Source: Deltaproteobacteria bacterium
GTDB taxonomy: Bacteria > Desulfobacterota > Binatia > Binatales > Binataceae
Direction: 5' to 3'
Assembly (NCBI GenBank): GCA_019237115.1
Contig: JAFAHS010000497.1
Location: forward strand, 1 to 33,075
Length of the DNA stretch: 33,075 nucleotides
Position numbers and translations under genes: made by a program
Notes under the pieces: generated by a model
The model's input: only the letters and a program-made list of their open reading frames with translations
Database searches by the model: none
What the model was told of the DNA's origin: nothing
Shown: positions 1 through 7,002 of the stretch, in pieces
Layout of the letters: each line of letters starts with the position of its first letter
Position numbering within the stretch: position 1 is the stretch's first letter

Positions 1-42
1 CCAACCGGTGCTCCGACTCCGGTCGGCAGCGCGGAGTGTGCC

Positions 43-1655
43 TCAGCGAGCTTTGCGGACCGGACCCGAGCCCCCTCTGATCGCCTGGGTTTGTCCAAAC
101 AGGGTCGCGGAGGAAACCCGCATCGCCGCACCGGTTGGGCAATTGTGCACGCATCCCATGAAGGGCAACCCGTTACAGAGGTCGCACTTGATCGGAAAGG
201 CAACCGGAACCTGCGGCTCTGCCGCGACCTGACCTTGCGTCGCTGCGCTGACCGTCTCGTTGCGATCGTGTATTTGCGCAAACTCGACAACCGTCAGCCG
301 CTCGGGTTCATCTTTGGCGTGGCCGGCAGAAATCCGCTCCCAGAGACCCGGCGCAGCGCAGTGAGAAGCAACCGGGTAGGGGCGATAGAAGGGCCGCCCA
401 ACCGCGGCGGCCTTTTTGGCCTGGGCGCGATCGAATTTGCCGGTCTCAATCATCGCGATGCTGTCGTAGGGGCAGGCGATCGCGCAGTTGCCGCACCCGA
501 TGCACATGTCGTACTGGAAATAAATTTCCCCTTCCGGTCTGCGTTCGACCGCACCGGTGGGACAGCTGTTCATGCATCTGGGGTCTTCGCAATGGCGGCA
601 CACCACCGGCACCAGGTACTTGCCAATTGTGACCCCGCTGCGGACCAGCCGGCTTTCACCGTGCAAAGCTTCGCAGGCCTTCACGCAGTTGTCGCACTTG
701 ACACACAGGTCCAGGTCCATCACCAGCAGCGCGGCGGCCTGCACGTAGCCCAATTGCCCGCTCCTTTCCAGAATCTCGGAAATTTCCGGGGTGATCAGCT
801 TTTCCTGCCGATGACGCCGCTCGATCACGCTGCGCACGTGGGTTTCGACCTTGGGATAGCGTTGGCACAACTCCATGAATGCGGCGCGGTCGAGCCTGAC
901 CAGTTCACATCTGCCGGCGGTGAACACATTGGCGGACCGCACTCCGCCCCCGAGCAACGCCATCTCGCCGAAGAATTCTCCGGCGCGAAGGTACTCCAGA
1001 ATACGATGGGAGCCGTCCGGGCGGTCGACCACTACCTGGACGGCGCCGTCGCTTACGATGTACAGCGCGTCGGCTTCCTCGCCCTGCTGGATCAGGGGAA
1101 TCCCGCGGGTCTCGTGGCGCACGATTTCGCACGACCTGATAAGCTGCTCGATAAACTCCTGGGCAACACCCTTGAACAGCTCGAGTCCCTGGGCCAGCAC
1201 GCGGACCGCGCGTTCCTGGTAGCGTTCGGTCACCATGCGCCGCGCCACCGGATTGCCCATCAGGAACGTGAGGCAGTGACGCGGAATGTAGAGCAAACTG
1301 GTATCGTCGGCCGCGGCCACTACGTCGGTCGTGCGTGGCTGACCGCGGATGGCGCCGAGCTCGCCAAAAAAGTTGCCTTCGGAAAGCGATGCGACTTTAA
1401 AGGTGTTTTTGTCAGCCTTACGCTCGTACAGGTCGACGGTTCCGCGCAGGATGAAACACAGGTCAAGCTGGTATTCACCCTTGCGGCAGACGAGTTCCCC
1501 GCTGGCAAACCCGCGCACACACATGAGCGCTTCGCGCTGGAAAGCCCAGATGAACGAGAGCCGCTCCTGTTCGGTAAACTCGCGAAAAGTTCAAAGCCTG
1601 CAAGCTGCTGCCACGGCTCCGTCGCCTCGATTGTGATGATGCCACGCGATTTCAC
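43..1655 (-). CDS. Tandem cyclic-nucleotide-binding domains fused to a four-cluster [4Fe-4S] ferredoxin (frameshifted near its 5' end)
   Basis: The uninterrupted part, read from an ATG at 1524, encodes 493 residues. It has two Crp-like nucleotide-binding folds (about 8-90 and 118-235) with phosphate-cassette motifs FGELGAIRG..PRTT and FGEMALLGG..RSA. A DmsB/NrfC-type iron-sulfur region follows, with four Cys quartets: C274/277/280/284, C309/312/317/321, C341/344/347/351 and C447/450/458/462. There is no helix-turn-helix, so it is probably an electron-transfer subunit gated by a nucleotide or redox signal, not a transcription factor. The first domain lacks its N-terminus in this frame. The missing part (LAGFELF) is in another frame just upstream and joins to REFTEQERLSFIW across an AAAA run at 1585-1588 (plus strand). 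One missing base restores a continuous protein. I therefore extend the gene to a GTG at 1655; that start is uncertain. Domain calls are secure; the electron-transfer partner is unknown. Confidence 0.8.
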
Positions 1656-1780
1656 GGTCGCCCCCGTAACTGCGCAAGCTAATGCTCGACCGGACGCTAG
1701 TCGGCAACCTCCGGCCCGCAACTACGCCGCGGTCGACTGGTTCCAGGCACCGCCGTGAACTGGCAGCAGAGAGAGCATGT

Positions 1781-2842
1781 CTATGGTGCGGCACTCCGCA
1801 ACCGTGGAAGGACCTCCCGGTTGAAAAGTTGATCATGCAGCGTCAGATGAAAACAATCCACCCCGAGTTCGTGGAATTGCAGCATCCGGGTCAGGATAGT
1901 CTCGGGACTGCCGATGAGGCGGCTTGCGAACCCCTCGTTGGTGTCGAGCTGGGTTAGCCGATCGTGCGGAGAGGTCCACATTCCGCGAGCACCTCCGGTC
2001 CTGGCATTCCTGCGCTCGATCATCTCGCCGTCCACCTTGTCGAGCATCGCGGCCAGATCGCGCTCCGCCTCGGCATCGGTCTGGCGACACAGGGGAATGG
2101 AGTAGAGCGCGAATCTTACCCGGCGTCCCGCGCGCGCCGCGCGGGCCCGCACCTCGTCGATGATCGCGCGAATCTTTTGCGGTGGCCCGCCATTGAGAAA
2201 CATCCAATCCGAGTGCGTGGACGCCATCTCGCACGCCACCGCGGACTGGCCGCCTTGCCACACTTCGAGCGCCGGGCTGACGGGACGGGGCTCCAGGCGC
2301 AGATTCGATACGCGGTAGAAGCGGCCCGCATAGTTAAGCGCGTCCTGTGACCAGGCACCGCGGAGCACCTCGATGAATTCCCGCGACCGCGCGTAGCGTT
2401 CGTCATGCTCAAGCAGGTCAGCGCCGTACATGCCGAATTCGGCTTCATGCCATCCGGTGGTGACGTTGATGGCCCAGCGCCCGCCCGACAAGCGGTCGAG
2501 CGACGCTCCCCATTTGGCGATGGGCGCCGGCAGAAAAAAGCCCGGATGTACCGCTGTGATCAGGCGAATGCGCCTGGTGAGCGCCGCATAGTATGCGGTC
2601 ATCGCCAGGCAGTCGTAGGAAGAGCCTTCGATTTCCGCTCCGGTTCCCCACCAGCGCTGCGCGACCAGCAGGCAGTCGATTCCGAGCGCCTCGGCCTGCA
2701 ACACCGGCTCCACCATCGACGCGCGCAAGCCGTCCCCACTGGCTTCGGGAATGAGCCGCCTCGACCCGCGCTGGCCCTGCCCCAGGAGCTGAGGCCCGCT
2801 CAGCACGGTTGGAGCCCAAGTGCAGGTCAGTATTTCACCCAT
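1781..2842 (-). CDS. LLM-class FMN-dependent monooxygenase (SsuD/SfnG-like)
   Basis: The protein has 353 residues, full length for a bacterial luciferase-fold monooxygenase. Family landmarks include an N-terminal strand region (EILTCTWAPTVLSG), AEALGIDCLLVAQRWWG, the core segment INVTTGWHEAEFGMYG typical of the alkanesulfonate/dimethylsulfone/RutA branch, and WQGGQSAVACEMAS followed by DWMFLNGG. Family members use FMNH2 and O2 to oxygenate small organic substrates such as sulfonates or sulfones, with a separate flavin reductase. No reductase or sulfonate transporter is visible here, so the substrate is open. It starts at ATG 2842, with a weak AAGG about 12 bases upstream. The M20 amidohydrolase ends 79 bases upstream on the same strand, so the two may be co-transcribed. 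Confidence 0.88.
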   Translation of the reverse strand: MGEILTCTWAPTVLSGPQLLGQGQRGSRRLIPEASGDGLRASMVEPVLQAEALGIDCLLVAQRWWGTGAEIEGSSYDCLAMTAYYAALTRRIRLITAVHPGFFLPAPIAKWGASLDRLSGGRWAINVTTGWHEAEFGMYGADLLEHDERYARSREFIEVLRGAWSQDALNYAGRFYRVSNLRLEPRPVSPALEVWQGGQSAVACEMASTHSDWMFLNGGPPQKIRAIIDEVRARAARAGRRVRFALYSIPLCRQTDAEAERDLAAMLDKVDGEMIERRNARTGGARGMWTSPHDRLTQLDTNEGFASRLIGSPETILTRMLQFHELGVDCFHLTLHDQLFNREVLPRLRSAAP

Positions 2843-2921
2843 GCTCGCTGGTGCCCTTGCTTTGCGTCATATCACGCCGCGGCACCGATCTGAACGAACT
2901 CCGCCGCTTCGCCCGGCCGTT

Positions 2922-4178
2922 TCACCTGGTGCGCAGCCAGCTCAAGGCGCCCGCCACGAGCGCATGCACCCCGGTTGAGAGGGTTGGCTCAATAAGTGGC
3001 GCGAACAGGGGCGAGTGATTGCTCGGAACTTCCGCCAGTCGGTTTTCCTCGGCCGCTTTGCGAAGAAATTCCGGGGACAGTCCGCCAATATACCAGAACA
3101 CCGAAGGTGCGCCGGCTGCCGAGGCGAATTCGCCAAAATCTTCGCTGGCGTTTACCAACCCGATTTCGCTCACCCGCTCCTCGCCAAAATGCCGGGTCAG
3201 CGCAGCGACGGTTTTGCCGGTCGCCTCGGGGTCGTTGGCAAGAATTGGAAAACTGTTGAGCGGACGAAACTCGGGTTCGCGAAGCGCGCCGGAAGCCGCT
3301 GCCTCTGCGACAGCCATACGCCGCACCGCGTCCAGAACCCGTTGACGAACCGAGGACGCGAACGATCGGATGTTCAGCTTGATCGAAGCCTGGTCGGGAA
3401 TGATGTTTTCCTTGGTACCGGCGTGCAGACTGCCGACCGTCACCACTACCTGGTCGCTGGGCGCAACCTCGCGAGCCACGATGGTTTGCAAGCGCATGAC
3501 CAGCGAGGCCGCCATCACGATCGGATCGATGCTCGACTGGGGACGCGACCCGTGTGAGCCGCGGCCGAAGAGCTTGATCTCGAAGCTGTCCGCCGCCGAC
3601 ATGGTCACGCCCGAGCGCCAGGAGACCTCCCCTGCTGCGGCGGGTGTCACATGTTGGCCAAGCACCACATCGGGCCTGCCGAACCGAGTAAACAGCCCAT
3701 CCCCAATCATCCCTTTCGCGCCCGAACCGATTTCCTCGGCCGGTTGAAAAACCATCATCAGGCGCCCTGCCCACCGATCGCGATTGCGCGCCAACAGTGC
3801 CGCGGCGCCGCACAGGCAAGTGACGTGCAGGTCGTGTCCGCACGCGTGCATGATCGGCACGGGCTCCCCGTCCCCGTCTACGCCCGACGCGACGCTCGCA
3901 TAGGGGAGACCGGTCTGCTCGCGCACCGGCAGCGCATCCATATCGGCGCGCAGCATCACGGTGGGACCGACACCATTTTCCAGCAGCCCGACTACGCCGG
4001 TCTTGCCGATTCCGCTGGTGACCGCATATCCCTCGTTGCGCAGCTGGGCCGCCGCCTTCGACGCCGTCCGGGCCTCCTGCAGCGAGAGCTCGGGGTTGCG
4101 ATGGAGGTCCTGGTAGAGCGCGGTCAGCTCGGATCGCAGTGCGTCAAGCCCGGCCACTATTTCTGTCAGCGCATCCAT
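2922..4178 (-). CDS. M20-family amidohydrolase / peptidase (M20D-like)
   Basis: This is a 418-residue metallo-amidohydrolase of the hippurate hydrolase/IAA-amino-acid hydrolase type. The sequence shows ALYQDLHRNPELSLQE near the N-terminus, LRADMDALPVREQTG, the zinc motif HACGHD near residue 113, FQPAEE near residue 147, and a C-terminal NASEDFGEF with the final metal-site region. Such enzymes hydrolyse N-acyl amino acids or peptides in the cytoplasm; no signal peptide is visible. I choose ATG 4178 because GGAG lies six bases upstream. An in-frame TTG at 4190 would add four residues but has a poorer context. It lies between the LLM monooxygenase and exonuclease III, all on the minus strand. 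Substrate cannot be told from sequence. Confidence 0.9.
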   Translation of the reverse strand: MDALTEIVAGLDALRSELTALYQDLHRNPELSLQEARTASKAAAQLRNEGYAVTSGIGKTGVVGLLENGVGPTVMLRADMDALPVREQTGLPYASVASGVDGDGEPVPIMHACGHDLHVTCLCGAAALLARNRDRWAGRLMMVFQPAEEIGSGAKGMIGDGLFTRFGRPDVVLGQHVTPAAAGEVSWRSGVTMSAADSFEIKLFGRGSHGSRPQSSIDPIVMAASLVMRLQTIVAREVAPSDQVVVTVGSLHAGTKENIIPDQASIKLNIRSFASSVRQRVLDAVRRMAVAEAAASGALREPEFRPLNSFPILANDPEATGKTVAALTRHFGEERVSEIGLVNASEDFGEFASAAGAPSVFWYIGGLSPEFLRKAAEENRLAEVPSNHSPLFAPLIEPTLSTGVHALVAGALSWLRTR

Positions 4179-4278
4179 ATGGGTCTCCAATTCCTTTCAC
4201 TGCTGGAAAGTTGACGTGTGCGGGGCAATCCGAAGGAAGGAGCGAAATTTGGAGTGGTCAGAGACCGCACCGAAAAAA

Positions 4279-5055
4279 TCAGCCGTCCCCGATAACCACC
4301 CAGGTCGGAGCGTGGTCGCTCGCCTTCTCCCACCCACGGATTTCGCGGTCGACGCCCGCGCTGACGAGGCGCGAGGCCGCCGCCGGGCTGAGCAGCAGGT
4401 GATCGATCCGCAATCCCGCGTCGCGACCGAAGTGATTGCGGAAGTAGTCCCAGAACGTATAGACGCGCTCGTCCGGGTGTAACTTGCGCAACGCATCGGT
4501 CCAACCCTGTGCGAGGAGCCGCGCAAAAGCCGCGCGCGTTTCCGGGCGGAAGAGCGCGTCATCGACCCAGCTTTCCGGTTTGTAGACATCTATTTCGCTC
4601 GGAATGACGTTGTAGTCGCCCGCCAGAACCACGGACCGGTTGGTCGCGAGCAGCGCCTGTGCGTGCGTGGTCAGGCGCTCGAGCCAGCGGAGCTTGTAGT
4701 CGAACTTGCTGCCCGGCGCGGGATTCCCGTTGGGCAGATAAAGGCAGCCGATCAGCACGTCTTTGACCAGCGCTTCGATGTAGCGGCTGTGGAGGTCGTC
4801 GGGATCGCCCGGCAGCGCGCGCCGATGTTCGATCGGATCGGCGCCGCGCGCGAGAATCGCGACCCCGTTAAAACTCTTTTGACCATGCCAGACCACCCCG
4901 TAACCCGCGTCGCGCACCGGCGCCTCGGGAAACTTGTCCTGCGGCGCTTTCAGTTCCTGAAGGCACACGACGTCCGGCTTGGATTCGGCAAGCCAGCGCA
5001 GCAGCGCGGGCAGTCGGGCACCGATACCGTTGACATTGAAGGTTGCGATCTTCAC
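4279..5055 (-). CDS. xth: Exodeoxyribonuclease III (AP endonuclease)
   Basis: This is an ExoIII/EEP-family nuclease of about 258 residues that cleaves abasic sites and removes 3' blocking groups in base-excision repair. The characteristic motifs are present in order: KIATFNVNGI at the N-terminus, VCLQELKAP with the metal-binding Glu, the active-site GDYNVIPSEIDVYKP, WDYFRNHFGRDAGLRIDHLL, and the C-terminal SDHAP. I take the GTG at 5055 as start because the protein then begins at the family N-terminus, and the decayed paralogue at 5370-5699 begins with ATG at the same codon. An ATG at 5088 overlaps the stop of the upstream AbrB/MazE gene (ATGGTAA) and would add 11 residues, so coupling between the two genes is possible. 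Function is secure; start choice is moderate. Confidence 0.92.
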   Translation of the reverse strand: MKIATFNVNGIGARLPALLRWLAESKPDVVCLQELKAPQDKFPEAPVRDAGYGVVWHGQKSFNGVAILARGADPIEHRRALPGDPDDLHSRYIEALVKDVLIGCLYLPNGNPAPGSKFDYKLRWLERLTTHAQALLATNRSVVLAGDYNVIPSEIDVYKPESWVDDALFRPETRAAFARLLAQGWTDALRKLHPDERVYTFWDYFRNHFGRDAGLRIDHLLLSPAAASRLVSAGVDREIRGWEKASDHAPTWVVIGDG

Positions 5056-5081
5056 GGTTACCGAGACGGCCCTGGCCGCCT

Positions 5082-5336
5082 TTACCATTCCAGGTCCGCA
5101 TCGTCAGCGTTGCCGAACTCAGGCCACACTAAGGCATCGTCCGCAGCGTCTGCAATGCGTTTTGCCGCATCGGCCCAGCCGGTGCGCGGGTGCCGTCTTG
5201 CTGGCGCCAGCACGATTCGATCGTCTTCAAGCGAACAGTCGAGTTCGTCTCCCGTCTCGATACCGATCCGGGCGAGGATCGGCTTGGGGATGATTACCCC
5301 AGAGCAATTGCCCATCCTTCGAACCACCGCCTTCAC
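5082..5336 (-). CDS. AbrB/MazE-family antitoxin-like DNA-binding protein, no toxin partner
   Basis: The protein has 84 residues. Its N-terminal swapped-hairpin signature is typical of MazE/SpoVT-AbrB proteins: MKAVVRRMGNCSGVIIPKP, then GIETGDELDCSLEDDRIVL and the ...PRTGW boundary. The acidic C-terminus (DADLEW) resembles toxin-binding tails. The start is GTG 5336, with AAGGA six bases upstream; a TTG at 5342 is the alternative. The position where a MazF toxin would normally sit is taken by xth, whose possible ATG overlaps this stop codon. A perfect inverted repeat at 5355-5373 in the upstream region is a good candidate autoregulatory operator. It is either an orphan antitoxin left after toxin loss, or a small regulator of xth. 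The family call is good; the role is unknown. Confidence 0.8.
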   Translation of the reverse strand: MKAVVRRMGNCSGVIIPKPILARIGIETGDELDCSLEDDRIVLAPARRHPRTGWADAAKRIADAADDALVWPEFGNADDADLEW

Positions 5337-5354
5337 GGTCAATCCTTTGGCTCC

Positions 5355-5373
5355 GTAATAACAATATTATTAC
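5355..5373. promoter_or_regulatory. Perfect inverted repeat, candidate AbrB/MazE operator
   Basis: GTAATAA-CAATA-TTATTAC is a perfect 7-bp inverted repeat with a 5-bp spacer. It is AT-only in a GC-rich region and ends 18 bases before the GTG start of the AbrB/MazE-like gene. MazE-family antitoxins usually autoregulate by binding such palindromes, so it is probably that gene's operator and overlaps its promoter. This is inferred from position and symmetry. Confidence 0.6.
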
Positions 5374-5699
5374 AAGGCGGACACGAGTTTCAGTGCGTCC
5401 GCACGCCGGATCCGTGTCGCATGTAAGGCGGACCGGAATCGATCTTCCTGGCAGTCTTGGGCGTTACGACATTGCTGGATGACAGCCCGCTGATGAGACC
5501 AGACCATGTCGGTTTGGTCTGCGGCGGTGTCACAGATGACGGTTAGCCTTGCGGCGAACACCCCCACGGATTTTTTCACACCTGCGCTCCAGGCAGCGGA
5601 GTTGAGTCGAACTTGCTCCCGTGCGCGGGAGGCCCGTTGGGCAGATAAAGCGGGCAGTCGGGCAGCGAAAGCGTTGACATTGAAGGTTGCGATCTTCAT
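5370..5699 (-). pseudogene. Decayed second copy of exonuclease III
   Basis: Read from ATG 5699, the first residues MKIATFNVNAFAARLPA match the start of xth (KIATFNVNGIGARLPA), with an 18-base stretch identical in DNA. The match then jumps across a large internal deletion to the xth segment encoding LYLPNG..GSKFD, where another 18-base stretch (ctttatctgcccaacggg) is identical. Weaker colinear matches continue through the regions corresponding to SVVLAGDYNVI and DALRKL. Small indels move the homology between frames, so the 109-codon open frame does not give a working enzyme and the catalytic motifs are lost. Homology ends close to the AT-rich operator of the AbrB/MazE gene, which sits between the intact gene and this copy. 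Confidence 0.8.
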
Positions 5700-5768
5700 A
5701 GACTCAGGGTCTGCCGCACTCCTCTTACCTACTGCACGACCGTGGAGGCCAGAGCGAGGAGGTCAAAC

Positions 5769-6440
5769 GTGATTCACCTACACTATTTCATTACCCGAAA
5801 GCCCGCTCTCAGTGAGGAGGAGTTTCATCGCTATTGGCGGGAGACACACGCGCCCATAGTCAAACGGATTCCGCAGCTCAAAGGTTACCTGCAGACCCAT
5901 CGCATCCCATTTGCGAGCAACAACTCAAGCTACGACGGAGAGGCGGAGGTGTGGCTGGAGGACCTCGAGGCGCTCGCCGGTCTGCGCAAAGCCCCTGAAT
6001 TCCTGGACGGCGCGGCCCGGGACGAGCCTAACTTCATCGACCACAAGCGGTCAGATTTCCTGGTCGCGCGCGATCACGTGATCATCGACGGACCGCGCAC
6101 CCCCGGCCTGGTCAAGGCGGTGTGGCGCATGAGGCGCAAGCCCGGGGTGTCGCTCGGCGAGTTCCGGCGCCATTGGATCGAGATCCACGGCGTTATCGCG
6201 GCGAAGATCCCGGGCGTCCGCCGCTACGTGCAGTCCCACGTTATCGACGAAGCCTATTCGTACGCCGAGCCGCGCTGGGATGGAGTGGCGCAGCTGTGGT
6301 GGGACAGTCCGGCTGCTCTGAGCGACGCACTGAAGACCCCACAATTCAAGGAAGATATGCGCGATGGCGAGGAGTTCATCGACGGCGGCTCGATCTCGTT
6401 CTTTCTCGCCCAGGAGTACGTGGTGATTACGCCGATTTGA
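5769..6440 (+). CDS. Tandem EthD-domain protein
   Basis: This protein of about 223 residues contains two repeats of the EthD dimeric alpha/beta-barrel fold. The first shows LHYFITRKPALSEEEFHRYW followed by THAPIV and LKGYLQTH. The second shows VWRMRRKPGVSLGEFRRHW followed by HGVIAAKIPG and RRYVQSHV. EthD-like proteins accompany ether or aromatic degradation and polyketide pathways; some are small-molecule lyases or cyclases, and many have no known reaction. The GTG at 5769 is chosen because GAGGAGG lies just upstream; an earlier in-frame GTG at 5742 lacks a ribosome site. The Mo-hydroxylase operon starts 76 bases downstream on the same strand, so a shared catabolic role is plausible but unproven. 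Confidence 0.88.
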   Translation: MIHLHYFITRKPALSEEEFHRYWRETHAPIVKRIPQLKGYLQTHRIPFASNNSSYDGEAEVWLEDLEALAGLRKAPEFLDGAARDEPNFIDHKRSDFLVARDHVIIDGPRTPGLVKAVWRMRRKPGVSLGEFRRHWIEIHGVIAAKIPGVRRYVQSHVIDEAYSYAEPRWDGVAQLWWDSPAALSDALKTPQFKEDMRDGEEFIDGGSISFFLAQEYVVITPI

Positions 6441-6516
6441 GACAGGCGGACGTTTGCGTGGGAGTTCTCGTCTCCTCGGGTTCCTGACGCAGCAAGTGGG
6501 GCTCTGGTCCGGCAGC

Positions 6517-7002
6517 ATGAGCAACCAATTCAACCTTCTGGTCAATGGGCTACAAAACCAAATCACCGTCGATTGGGACGCCACTCCCCTACTCTACGTC
6601 CTTCGCGACGACCTGAAACTCAAGGGCGCGCGATTCGGCTGCGGCAGCGGTCAGTGCGGGGCCTGCACGGTGCTGGTCGATGGCCGCGCGGAACGTTCCT
6701 GCGAATTGCCGGTGTGGTCGGTGGAGGGAAAACCCGTCCTCACCATCGAAGGCCTCGGCAGCGCCGAGCGTATGCATCCGCTGCAACAGGCCTTCGTCGA
6801 CTTCCAGGCGGGGCAGTGTGGCTACTGCCTGTCTGGAATCATCATGCGGGCCGCCGAGTTGATCGAACAGGATCACGAACCCTCGCGAAAAAAAATTATC
6901 GACGCGCTCGATCGGAACCTTTGCCGTTGCGGATCGCACACGCGCATCGTCAATGCGATCGAGAACGCGTGGAAGAAGATCTCGCAGGGGACAGGCAAGT
7001 GA
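6517..7002 (+). CDS. (2Fe-2S)-binding small subunit of a molybdenum hydroxylase (IorA/NicA-like)
   Basis: The protein has 161 residues, the usual size for the electron-transfer subunit of two-subunit xanthine-oxidase-family enzymes. The N-terminal plant-type ferredoxin domain carries FGCGSGQCGACTVL and a later Cys (RSCELP). The C-terminal helical domain carries GQCGYCLSG and NLCRCG for the second [2Fe-2S] cluster. The subunit passes electrons from the molybdenum centre to an external acceptor. I start at ATG 6517 (MSNQFNLLVNG), which matches the family N-terminus; the upstream ribosome site is weak. Its TGA overlaps the GTG of the large subunit (GTGA), so translation is probably coupled. Confidence 0.93.
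   Translation: MSNQFNLLVNGLQNQITVDWDATPLLYVLRDDLKLKGARFGCGSGQCGACTVLVDGRAERSCELPVWSVEGKPVLTIEGLGSAERMHPLQQAFVDFQAGQCGYCLSGIIMRAAELIEQDHEPSRKKIIDALDRNLCRCGSHTRIVNAIENAWKKISQGTGK

Noticed and set aside
91..1758. A 555-codon plus-strand open frame
   Set aside because: It is antisense to the cNMP/ferredoxin gene, has His/Ala-rich sequence without motif, and the minus-strand frame has clear domains.
5742..5768. Upstream GTG start for the EthD protein
   Set aside because: The strong GAGGAGG lies between this GTG and the one at 5769, so the downstream GTG is the better start.
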